A stretch of 64,000 nucleotides of DNA. Source: Cryptomeria japonica. Lineage: Eukaryota; Streptophyta; Pinopsida; Cupressales; Cupressaceae. The stretch is taken from contig NC_081414.1 of NCBI RefSeq assembly GCF_030272615.1, forward strand, positions 233,290,733 through 233,354,732, read 5' to 3'. Positions 34,374 to 44,351 of the stretch are shown piece after piece. Position numbers and translations under genes: made by a program. The first letter of the stretch is position 1, and the number at the start of each line of letters is the position of its first letter. The notes beneath the pieces are model-generated. The model did not search any database and was not told the DNA's origin. It saw nothing but the letters and a program-made list of their open reading frames with translations.

Positions 34374-35531
34374 GCACTAGAAAGAGAGAGAAGATTTTGA
34401 ATTTAGAGGTAGCAATTTTCAGTAAAATCAGCCAATCTTCTAGATTTAAGCTGTTAAATGCAATCACGACAGTCTCCCGAAATTTCAGAAAAAATGTCCG
34501 GGACCGTGGCGCTCGGAGTGCACACGGTCCTTGCAACTTTTTTCGAAATTTGCAGGGATGAAAGTTATGATGATTTTAAAGCTAATCTGAAAAAATTGAG
34601 TGATTTTACGATCTGCAGATAGGCCAAATTGAAGTTGCAATTTCAAAATTGAACACTACCAAGATTGTCGAAAAATGCAAAATTTGAATTTTGAAAAAGA
34701 GAAGGAAACATAAATTTTTGAATTTTATGATTTTAGAGGGAATACCAAAAGCAATGCAAGTTTTGAAATTTAAAAATTGACTCAATTTCACGCAAAATTC
34801 AATTTTGAAAGCGGAAATCAAAGTTGTTGTAATCAAGCACTTAATTTCAAAAGTCACAAAATGCAAGAATTTGAATAAAGCACTGAAATTTCAAATGAAT
34901 GCAAACACACTTTTTAGATTTAGGACAGTAAGAAACACAATTTTGACATGAATTTCAGTTTCAATGATTTTTGAATGATTAGGAGCCTTAAACCAAGCAA
35001 TCACAAGACCAACTTTAACTGTAATTTTGAAAGTGTTATAATTGATAAAATCAGCCAAAATTCTGGATTTTAGCAGAAAAATACAGTAAGATCTTGCTCC
35101 CGAAATTTCAAAAAAAATGTCGGGGACGATGGCGCTCGGAGTGCACACGGTCCTCACAACTTTTTTCCAAATTTTCAGGGATGAAAGATATTGTGATTTT
35201 ATTGCGAAATCCAAAGTTATAGCTAATTTGGAGATGTTTTGATCAGTGAAATTGTCGGACAAAGGTTGAATCAAGAGGGTTTCAAAAATTAGGGTTTTGA
35301 CACTTAACCACTTAATTTTCAAAATTAAAGCACAAATATGAATTGATGATCTGTAACAGAAGGGCAGATCTGAAGCAAGCATTAACAATTAAATATTTCA
35401 CAAGTTCAATTACTAAAAAGAAATTTTAGGGTTTTTATGCAATCACCTCTAAAATTTTGCAAAAGATCAAACATGGAAATGTAATCAAAGAATCCAATTT
35501 TCAGATCTAACCATGAAAAATCAGAAAGGAT
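34374..35531 (-). other. Element E leader with two copies of a B-family LTR module
   Basis: No gene. Two related blocks (34478-34620 and 35095-35250) each have GGGAC(C)G.TGGCGCTCGGAGTG then CACACGGTCC, a CAACTTTTTT tract, GGGATGAAAG and TGATTTT. The same ordered module occurs in solo LTRs B1 (1677-1830) and B2 (4927-5090). In the first copy GGACCGTG (34501-34508) pairs perfectly with CACGGTCC (34523-34530). The 165-codon minus frame at 35388-34891 has no motif. Confidence 0.7.
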
Positions 35532-35550
35532 GTTCACGTCGGGTTCACCA
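35532..35550 (-). other. Element E putative primer-binding site
   Basis: The minus strand reads TGGTGAACCCGACGTGAAC, three bases from the LTR edge. Position and the leading TGG (matching tRNA CCA ends) fit a PBS. I cannot name the tRNA from memory with confidence. Confidence 0.6.
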
Positions 35551-35553
35551 AAA

Positions 35554-36791
35554 TGTAAAGCGGAAAATCGATCGAACCCTAGTTGCTCTCCCCTCTTCCA
35601 ACTCCGAGGAGAGAGAAGGGAGGTCGCTAGGGTTGATGGTTTTCACTTAGGGAGACTTTACATTCAAAAGAGGGGTTGAAACCCACGAGATCCAATCCCA
35701 CACAATGCAAGATTGGATTCTAAATGAGTTTCAAGGGTTAAGACAGCAAGGCTACCCTCTTTTGTAAAGAATGTTGATAGAAGAATTAGGCTAGGAATGC
35801 ATAGAAAGTGACAAAGATTCGCTTATAAACTGAGATAGGGATATAGGATGAAGCTGCGGACCTGGAATTAGTAGTAAATTGTCGATACGGTGCTGTCCTG
35901 CAAATTTGAGCAAAAGTTGACGGGACGATGGCGCCCGGCGTGCACACGTTCCTCCGAAAAATCCACGAAACGAAGGGGGATCTGTTCGTCTCTGCACAAG
36001 GATTCCAGATCTTCAATTTCAGCCGCGTACCTGCAACCTACACACAGAAAAGCGAAGACGATTGGGGGGTTAGGGATTAGGGGTTTGCCTTTAGGTCAAA
36101 CCCCGGTTTTGGAATTAACCAAGAAATGAGAAATGCTGTAAATGTAAATGTCTGTAATGTAAAACAAGTACTAATACCTTGTTGTAAGGATGTTTGTATC
36201 CTTATGTGTGAAGGTATAGATGTTGTTGTTTGTTGTATGTTGTAGTAATATGTAGTAAGTGATCTCCTCTTCAATGGTTGAATCCTTGTCTTGAATGCAA
36301 CACTTAGCCTTGAATGGAGACTTAGAAGGAATGCTTGAATGCTTGAATGTTTGAGTATAGTTTCCACACCTTGTACACATATGTCCTTCTTCTTTTCATC
36401 TTCTTACCCAAATGGGAGAGAAAAATGTAGTTTATATACTTGTCAATTAGGGCTGATAGATTGATTTTCCCAACCTTAGGCTGACCAGGAAATGATATTT
36501 TCCAAATTGCAAACAAAAAGACCCGAAGTCCCAAAGGAGACCGGGCCCAAAATAGGGCCAGGGACCAGGGCGCTGGGTGCCCTGGTCCTGAAGGACCAGG
36601 GCGCTGGGCGCTCTGGTCCCACCTCCCGGGACAGCAGGGTGCAAAGGAGGTTCAGGCCAGGGTGCTTGAAAATGCAGTTTTTAGTGTCGTAAACAGGTTT
36701 CGGGGTCTCCATTCAGGTTGCGTGTTGCGTCGCCATCGTGAAGACCGAAATGCAGTCGAAATTGCAAGTGTCACAATTTTAGGACGCTACA
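35554..36791 (-). repeat. 5' LTR of element E
   Basis: 1,238 bp, the same termini as the other copy. The first ~280 bases are identical to 29009 onward, while most differences cluster after that. It holds the 31-bp tandem duplication of the GGACCAGGGCGC hairpin. The minus-strand TATA-like AGTATATAAAC lies at about 36430-36441. Confidence 0.93.
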
Positions 36792-36796
36792 GCAAT

Positions 36797-36999
36797 GTAC
36801 ATTGTTTTTTTTTTTTGGTAACCCATTTTTTTGTTACCCTTTGTCCTTGATGTCAAAGGGGGAGAAGTATTGTATCAGGGAGAAATATCGTTATCAAAGA
36901 AATTTTGTGTCGAGTCTTGAATCTTGGAAGCATTATCTAAGGGGGAGTTATAGAAAGTTTCGATATATATGTTTTGCCATCAATGACAAAGGGGGAGAT
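36797..36999 (+). promoter_or_regulatory. Element D 3' untranslated region and polypurine tract
   Basis: This resumes D after E. Purine blocks TCAAAGGGGGAGAAG (about 36853-36867), CTAAGGGGGAG (about 36938-36948) and finally AAAGGGGGAGAT (36988-36999) precede the 3' LTR. CATCAATGACAA (36978-36989) pairs with TTTTCATTGATG (37021-37032) inside the LTR, 11 of 12 positions. Confidence 0.8.
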
Positions 37000-37325
37000 T
37001 GTTGGAATTACTTATCCATGTTTTCATTGATGTCAAATCTGGTGATCTAGATTGGTTCAGATTGGTATGTGAGCTATTTTTGATTAATATGAGAGATGTT
37101 GTATATGCCGATTGATATGTAATATGTTGTATATGTTGAGTTGCAACACAGTGGAAGATAGGTATGCATGTTACAGACTGCAAAACCTTGTTGTTGTTGT
37201 TGTTGCTATTGTTGTTGTCATAGTATTTAAGATGATTATTGCTTCAGAATCATGAAGACATGAGTGTATGGATGTGAGAGTTTTTGGTGTTGGTTGTGAC
37301 ATTTGTTCATGTGTTTCAGAAGCTG
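37000..37325 (+). repeat. 3' LTR of element D, part 1
   Basis: TGTTGGAATTAC to GTTTCAGAAGCTG, aligned to 24441-24735. Interrupted by F, whose TSD AGCTG is 37321-37325. Confidence 0.88.
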
Positions 37326-38468
37326 TGTAGTGTCCCTCCTAGATTTACATTTTGATTCATGATTTGATAGAATTATCTAGACTTATGATGATATTTTGAT
37401 GATGATTATGGCTTTATTTCTATGCAGTAGACATTTATGATGCTATATGGACATGTGTTATATTGATGACTTTTGATGATCTATGTGATGGATGATATGT
37501 TATGATTATTCGATGCATGGTATTTCTTGATGGACTTATAAGTATTCGAGATTCTTATGTGATTTATATGATTTCATGATATATGATGATGATACTAACC
37601 CTACTTCATGATGATGATTTTATAATATGTGTTTGTATTGGGTGACTGTCTTCGTGAAAGGGATGATGCCTTATCACTCATCGCGAGCATGATAAGGTGT
37701 TGCGATTCTCTTTCACTTGCTTGCTACTATGATATTGTATATATTTAAGTTCTTTTGTGTTTATCGGTGGATGCAGGATTGCAGGTATAGGACATCGACT
37801 CCACCTGGTCTCACAACTTTGAGCATGTCCTAATCCCAATGATAGTTGTTGGAGATGACTTGGTTTTCCCTCACCTACTCATGGTCTAGTATGTTCACCT
37901 TGTCAGTCTTGCTGGGTGTAAGTGTTATCCAGTCTTGAGTCGGTATCTCGTTCTATCTATGTAGAGTTGGTTATGTGTGTGTGTATGGTTTATCATGGAT
38001 TGAATTAATTATCCTATGGTTGGATAATGTTTATTTAATTAATAAGTTAATGTTGAGTAATAGTTATTAAAGTGATAATTAATCAATTAATTAATGAATA
38101 TTTGATTTATTATTATTGAATTTATTAATGTTTGATTTATTAATTAATTAGTTTTTTCTAGATTTAATTGATTGTTATTTATTAAATTGATTTATTGACT
38201 ATTGTTTTATTTAATTAATTTTATCCTTTGATTTTATTTATTGATGATTGATTTATTTTAATTTATTTTAGATATAGTTGTTAAGATGATTGTGATTAAT
38301 TAATAATTATAAAAGTATAAAGCCTATTTCTATTTCTACACTCTTAAAAATTTATAATATTATTATTTTGCTTTTACTATGCATCGGAGGTATAAAAATA
38401 AAATAAAGTTAATTTTACCTACCCTCCGAATTGATTGGGTGAATTTGGAATAATAGGTAAGAAATATA

Positions 38469-39947
38469 TGTTGGCATTATGTGAACCGGTATGAGGACAT
38501 AATGATATTGTACGTTGTCATTGATGTCAATATGTGATATGAAGAGAGAACCGACATATGTGAGAACCGGTATATATATGCCAAAGTGAAGCGGTATATT
38601 TGTTCAAGGTGAACCGGCATGTCAAGGTGAACCGGCATGTAGTCATGGGAACCGACACATGGAAGCATTGTATGACTACCGGTTGGTAGGTAGTTTCCAC
38701 TTCAGGATTTCTGGTTGGAGTATCTCAAGCCTGTGTGACTCAATTGGTGATCTTTATGTGATGAAGTTAGCATGATAACAAAGAACATATAGTGTTGCCA
38801 TGTAAGCCTTGTGTGCGTGAAGGATCTTGCATAAAGAAGAGTGTTCCTATCTACCTCGGGAATGTGCGAAGTCTGTAAACGGTGATAACGTGTGATGGGT
38901 TATCAGCCGCCATGAAATCGGTGAAAAACAAACGATGGAGAATGTATTGAGATTGGATCAAGACTGTTGCATTCAATATAGTATGATCAACGGTCAGGAT
39001 TGAACCATTTGAATTCCTTAACCTAATAGGTCTAGGGTTTAGGGTTTATGCTACCGACCTATCTGTTGTCCTATAAGGTCAATGTTGTGATTCTTTCAGA
39101 GGTTATTGGCAAAAGTTGTGTGTGTGTATCTAAGAGAAGAGATACTTGATTCTTGCCAAACCAGAGGAGAGAAGTCATATCTGCAGAGTGTAAGTGCAGA
39201 AGGTGAAGAGGAGCTTAAGCAGATCTGCATTGGCATTGAGTGCTATTATCAGGTCATTGATATACCTGTTGATCTTTAACCACTTCAACAGTTGTGAAAT
39301 CCCCTAACAGGGTAGCCTTAACCGGCTTGTTGAAAATCCTCTAACAGGGTAACTCGAAGCTACTGAGTCATTGATACCCTTTAGTTATTGAGTTCTTGAA
39401 ATCCTCTAACAAGGTACCCTTAACAGGGTTTAACCCTTAACTGGGTATTGTAGCCATCCCTTAACCATATGATCCCTAACAGGATCGGTTCCTAACAGAG
39501 TGGACTTCCAAAGAGTTCAAAAACAAGCTTGTGGGTATTCATCCCCACCGTGGTTTTTCCCAGTTGGGTTTCCACGTGAAAAATATGTGTGTCTTGTGTG
39601 ATGTTTTCTTCATATGATGTTATGATTGTTTTCTAATTAAGTGGTGATGCATGTTGATCTTGTGTAATATGTACATCTTTGATGGTAGATTGCCTATTCA
39701 TGCATTAGAGTGAAATGGGAATGAAGAGTTAGATTATATGAGAAGATAAGTGTCAATTGATCTTTGCTTGTCTTAGTTACACTGGGTTTTGTCGATTGAA
39801 CTCTGTTGAAGGACCGGTGCTACTATTTGTCTGTCAGTGCATAAGTGTTAGTTGACAAACCGGTCTAAGGTTGAGTTTTTGCTTATACTGATTCACCCCC
39901 CCCTCTTAGTACTGGTTTGGTACTATTCATTCATCATTAAGTTATCA
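38469..39947 (+). repeat. 5' LTR of element H
   Basis: 1,479 bp, TGTTGGCATTATG to TAAGTTATCA. The U5 side has the copia-LTR signature CCACCGTGGTTTTTCCC (39547-39563) and GATTCACCCCCCCCTC. A cluster of CCYTAACAGGGTA-like motifs spans about 39290-39500. A possible TATA box TCCTATAAGG is near 39068-39077, conserved in the 3' copy. Confidence 0.93.
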
Positions 39948-39949
39948 AT

Positions 39950-39961
39950 TGGTATCAGAGC
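39950..39961 (+). other. Element H primer-binding site
   Basis: TGGTATCAGAGC, complementary to the 3' end of initiator-Met tRNA, two bases after the LTR end. Confidence 0.95.
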
Positions 39962-40018
39962 ATCCTCCAGGTCCTCTGTGTTGTAATCTTAACCGCTTGA
40001 GGGAAAGATCATGTTGTA

Positions 40019-40870
40019 ATGATGAAGAGGGAAGGTCAAAAGTTTAACAAAGAAAATTTCAGTATATGGAAAGACAGAATGAAGACATACATCAAAAGCA
40101 TGGGTGCTCAACACTGGACCTATGTTGAGAATCCCTATGTTTCCCCTATCGGTACTCTCACCGATGAACAAAAGAGAGAGATACAGGAGAATGGGCAAGT
40201 CATGGAAGCCCTAATCAGTAGTTTATTTGATATTGAGTTCATTATTGTCCAAGATAAGGTAAATCCCAAAGAGGTATGGGATGCTCTTGAAAATATCTAT
40301 GGAGGTGATGAGCATGTAAAACAAGCTAAAGAAGAAAGCCTTAGAGGAAAGTTTGAAGACATGCGAATGGTTGAAGGTGAAACCATTCAACAGTATGGTA
40401 TTAGAATCAAAACTGTTGTCGGAGATATAAAGAGTGTAGGTGGTAAAATGGAAGATTCCATTGTGGTAAGCAAAGTCCTGAGATCCCTATCGTCGGTCTA
40501 TGCAATAAGGGTTGCTGCTATTCAGGAGTTGAGATCAATAGACAAGACTAAGGTATCCTTGGACTCCATCATAGCAAAGTTGATAGCCTATGAGATAAAT
40601 AGTTTTGATGGTAGTGTTCAAAAGACTGAATCAACTTTAGAGCTTCTGCTGTACCATCCAGGAAAGGAAAAGAAGCAAGCACTAGTGGTGAACGAAGATA
40701 GAGCAGAGTAATGGATGATGAGGAGTTTTTGATGGAATTTGAAGCTCTTCTTGCCAGGAAATTTCCAAAAGGAACCGGTAAATACAGAGGTAAGCTCCCT
40801 CTGAAATGTTTTTCATGTAACCAGATAGGACATATTGCTATGAACTCTCCTAATAGTGACAACAAGGATA
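40019..40870 (+). pseudogene. Element H gag (copia), one frameshift
   Basis: ATG 40019 (or 40022) opens a copia gag of the UBN2 type: NKENFSIWKDRMKTYIKSMG near the start, KEVWDALENIYGG, ESLRGKFEDMRMVEGETIQQ, LRSLSSVYAIRVAAIQELRS. Near 40636 the frame shifts by one base. The continuing frame has a TAG (40699) and then CFSCNQIGHIAMNS (from 40807), a CCHC knuckle whose last Cys is Ser. From 40711 the remaining polyprotein shares this one frame. Gag would form the particle and bind the RNA. Confidence 0.9.
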
Positions 40871-40999
40871 AACCAGAAAGATTCAGGAAATTCAAAGGAG
40901 GAAACCAGAGAAACTATTTTGTTGCAGTTGATGAAGGTGTCATAGATGAGGAATCAGAAGATGAAGAGAATGAAGACATTGTGTTTGTTGTTATAAAGG

Positions 41000-41265
41000 A
41001 AGATGTGTCAGACAAGAAGGCTCTTGTCTCCCGCTTTGATAATTCCAATGAGTGGATTATTGACAGTGGTTGCTCACACCATATGACTGGTGACTGGAGT
41101 AATTTTCTATCCTTGGAAGACTATGATGGTGGTGTGGTCCGTTTTGGCAATGATGCACCATGTATGGTTAAAGGAAAAGGGTCCATCTCTCTAAATGGAA
41201 AGAGTAGTGCTGACAATGTGTATTGGGTTGATGGTCTCAGACACAACCTTTTGAGTGTTGCCTAG
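41000..41265 (+). pseudogene. Element H aspartic protease (copia)
   Basis: WIIDSGCSHHMTGDWSNF (about 41053) keeps the DSG catalytic triplet. SLEDYDGGVVRFGNDAPCMVKGKGSI and NVYWVDGLRHNLLSV follow, the full copia retropepsin pattern. The first interruption afterwards is TAG at 41263-41265, where related copia proteins have Gln. The domain itself is intact. Confidence 0.92.
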
Positions 41266-42498
41266 CTGAATGACAGTGGCCTCACTTTGGAATTCAAGAA
41301 TGGAATATGTAGAATCAAAGGAAAAGATGGTGAATTGGTGGCCACTAGCATGCAGACCAAAGGTAACCTATTTCATCTGAATGCAAATATAAGTACATGT
41401 CTTATGGCTAAGTTTGATGATAGTTGAATATGGCATAGGAGACTCTGCCATGTAAACTTTGATAACATTGTGAAGGCTAGTAAGATCAAGGTAGTTAGAG
41501 GGTTGCCGGTGCTAAGAAAACCGGATAATACCTTGTGCAGAGAGTGTCAATTGGGGAAAATGTCTTCCTCAACCTTTAAAGGTAAATCTTTCACTGCTGA
41601 CAACTTGCTTGATCTTGTGCATACTGATTTGTGTGGTCCTATGAAAACTAGAAGTGTACAAGGTGATAGGTACTTCATGATTCTCACTGATGATTGCTCA
41701 AGAATGATGTGGGTCACATTCTTGAAAGACAAGTTTGAAGCGTTTGTGAAGTTCAAAGCTTTCAGAGCATTAGTGGAGAAGGAAAGCGGTAAAAGGATCA
41801 AGTGTCCCAGAACTAATCAAGGAGGGGAATTCACTTCCGGTGAATTCAACAAGTATTATGAAGAATTTGGCATCAAGAGTCAACTGTCTGCCCCCTGGAC
41901 TCCACAGCAGAATGGCCTAGAAGAGAGGAATAACTAGACTGTGGTTGAAGCAGCTAGAACCATGTTGATTCAAGGAAAAGTAGCTCACACCTTTTGGAGA
42001 GAAGCGGTAAGCACTGCAGTCTACACAATGAACCGGGTACTCATCAAGAAAGGTAAGAATAAAACTCCTTATGAGTATTGGACCGGTAAGACACTTGTGG
42101 TTAGCTACTTTAGGGTATTTGGTAGCAAATGTTACATCAAGAGGAGTGAACATCAGGGCAAGTTTGAAGCTAAACGTGATGAGGGAATATTCTTAGGATA
42201 TTCCACCAAGAGTAAAGCTCTCAAGTGTTTCAACAATAGGACTCAGAGAATTAAGGAAAGTATCAATGTGAGAGTTGATGAAACCTTTGAGAAACCGGAG
42301 GAAACAGGCAGTGAGCAAGCTGTAAATGAACTGGTTGCAACCTTCTGGGAACCGGTTGTCAGTCAACCAAGTACCAGTAATAGTGTTCCTGAACCAGTGA
42401 ATGTTGATACTGATGAAGATGAGGATGAAGAGGAAAAGCAAGAAGAACCAGTCAAGACTATTCCTTGGTATGTCAAGCTGAATCATGATCCTAAGTAG
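41266..42498 (+). pseudogene. Element H integrase (copia), three nonsense codons
   Basis: The frame is continuous with the protease. Zinc domain: IWHRRLCHVNFDN and CRECQLGK. Catalytic core: HTDLCGPMKTRS (Asp), ILTDDCSRMMWV (Asp) and GGEFTSGEFNKYYEEFG (Glu), then SAPWTPQQNGLEERNN. C-terminal: EAARTMLIQGKVAHTFWRE, VFGSKCYIKRSE, GIFLGYSTKSKALKCFN and an acidic linker (DTDEDEDEEEKQEE). Nonsense codons: TGA 41425 (RLC-1 has TGG, Trp, here), TAG 41935 and TAG 42496. All three can arise by one transition. Confidence 0.93.
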
Positions 42499-43590
42499 AT
42501 CATAGGAGATAAGGATGCAGGAATCCTTACAAGAAAGAAGATCAGAGAAAACTCATGTTTGATCTCTGAATTTGAGCCTAAGTCATTCAAAGAGGCTCAT
42601 AAAGATGAAGGCTGGATCAAGGCAATGGAAGAGGAACTTGACCAGATAGAGAAAAATGGTACATGGTCCTTGGTACCCAGACCAGAACATAAAAATGTCA
42701 TTGGCACCAAATGGGTGTTCAGAAACAAGTTGAATGAGGATGGCACAATGATCAGGAACAAAGCTAGATTGGTGTGCAAAGGATATGCTCAAGAAGAAGG
42801 ATAAGACTATGGAGAAACCTTTGCTCCTATAGCCAGATTGGAAGGAGTTCGTATGCTTCTTGCATATGCAGCTTTTAAAGGATTCAAGGTATATCAAATG
42901 GATGTAAAATCTGCATTCCTAAATGGTGTACTTGAAGATGAGGTGTATATAGAGCAACCAGATGGGTTTTCCCTATCTGAAGATAGTGATATGGTGTGCA
43001 GGGTACATAAAGCCTTATATGGTCTAAAGCAGGCACCTAGAGCATGGTATGAACGTCTACATTCCCATCTTGTGAAGATTGGATTTGAGAGAACAAGTGA
43101 AGATAGCAATATCTACTTGAAATCTGAAGGAAATTAGATCCTGATCTGTGAAGTTTTTGTTGATGACATTATCTTTGGTGGAGATGACAAGATGAGTCAT
43201 GAGTTTGCTGATGAGATGAAGGAAGAGTTTGAGATGTCACTCATAGGGGAGATTAAGTTCTTCATTGGACTGCAGATCCAACAGATAAGAGATGGAATCT
43301 TTATCACTCAGTCCAAGTATGTCAAAGAGGTATTGAAGACCTTTGGCATGGAAGATAGCAAACCGGTTGGTACACCAATGGTGACCAGTTGCAAATTATC
43401 AAAAGAGGATGATTCCGCATTGGTTGATGAGAAGGAATACCGATCAATGATCAGTAAGTTGCATTATGTAGTGCATAGCAGACTGGATATTGCACATGTA
43501 GTTGGCATTACTGCAAGGTTCCAGAAAAGTCCAAGAGAATTCCACTTGGTTGCAGTCAAGCGGATTCTTAGGTATCTAAAGGGAACAGTT
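42499..43590 (+). pseudogene. Element H reverse transcriptase (copia)
   Basis: The RVT_2 domain is in the same frame: FKEAHKDEGWIKAMEEELDQ, NVIGTKWVFRNKLNE, KARLVCKGYAQEEG, VYQMDVKSAFLNG (first catalytic Asp), EDEVYIEQPDGF, YGLKQAPRAWYERL, and EVFVDDIIFGG (about 43148-43180) with both Asp residues of the YVDD box, here FVDD. FFIGLQIQQ, YVKEVLKTFGMEDSKPVGTPM and YRSMISKLHYVVHSRLDIAHVVG complete it. Two nonsense codons: TAA 42802 and TAG 43135. Confidence 0.94.
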
Positions 43591-44109
43591 GACTATGGAT
43601 TGTGGTACCCATACAACAATGATTTCAACCTAAAAGTATTTACAGATGCTGATTGGGCAGGTAATGCGGATGGCCGAAAAAGCACAACCGGTGGTGCATT
43701 CTTTCTTGGAGGAAGACTGGTCTCATGGATGAGTAAGAAGCAGAGTTGTATCTCTCAATCTACAATGGAAGTAGAGTATGTTGCAGCTTTCATGAACTGC
43801 ACTCAGACAATTTGGATGAAGCATGTATTAGATGGCTTCAAAATCCCTGTATATGAACTGGTAAGTATATTCTGTGATAACACAAGTGCTATCAATATTT
43901 CAAAGAATCCGATTTTACATTCTAGAATTAAACATTTTGAGCTTAAGTATCATTTCTTGAGGGAAAAGGTTTAGAATAAAGAGATTGCACTGGAATATGT
44001 TTCCAGTAAGGAGCAGTTAGCAGACATATTCACCAAGCCTTTCCCAAAGACTACATTTGTGTATTTAAGAGGTGAATTGGGGGTACTGCCCCTTCAGGAG
44101 GTAAATTAA
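43591..44109 (+). pseudogene. Element H RNase H (copia), end of polyprotein
   Basis: FTDADWAGNADGRKSTTGGAFFLGG (given as motif FTDADWAG), SWMSKKQSCISQSTMEVEYVAA (SxxEAEY class, here STMEVEY) and FCDNTSAINISKNP show the acidic residues of RNase H. A TAG at 43972 precedes EIALEYVSSKEQLADIFTKPF, the canonical copia end. The natural stop is TAA at 44107-44109. Except for the nonsense codons, the frame from 40711 is unbroken. Confidence 0.94.
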
Positions 44110-44351
44110 AAATATTTGTTACGCATCAGTCAGGTAATGCATAGTCATTTCTTTTGTTGATTGATGTGTTGAAGGATGCTACTCCTCGGGGGAGCAACAT
44201 AACGGAACAGGGTTGTTTGTGCCTCCACTTTGGCATTGTTGTCAAAGGGGCAGAAGAAGTGTAGCGGAGAAGATATCTACAAAAATTGGGGAGAAGATGA
44301 GTTAGCAGAGAGATATCTTTGTATATTGCCATCAATGCCAAAGGGGGAGAT
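44110..44351 (+). promoter_or_regulatory. Element H 3' untranslated region and polypurine tract
   Basis: TTGGCATTGTTGTCAAAGGGG (about 44230-44250) and the terminal CAAAGGGGGAGAT (PPT about 44339-44351) precede the 3' LTR. CATCAATGCCAA (44330-44341) pairs with TTGTCATTGATG (44398-44409) in the LTR at 11 of 12 positions. Confidence 0.82.

Larger units (their letters stand above)
29009..36791 (-). mobile_element. Element E: gag-only gypsy-like LTR retrotransposon (TSD GCAAT)
   Basis: Two 1.2-kb LTRs (29009-30215, 35554-36791) enclose 5.3 kb. GCAAT flanks both ends (29004-29008, 36792-36796), so the insertion in D is intact. Gag, PPT and PBS all point to the minus strand. One long gag/protease-like frame is present and no RT, RNase H or integrase, so it would depend on enzymes from another element. 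By hand count the LTRs differ at roughly 25-30 sites plus a 31-bp tandem duplication, about 98% alike, making it one of the younger insertions in view. Confidence 0.93.

Noticed and set aside
34891-35388. 165-codon minus-strand frame upstream of E gag
   Set aside because: No domain; overlaps the repeated leader module and precedes the gag start, so treated as untranslated leader.
39288-39500. Telomere-like CCCTAA motifs
   Set aside because: The repeat is CCYTAACAGGGTA with irregular spacing inside an LTR, not an (CCCTAAA)n array.
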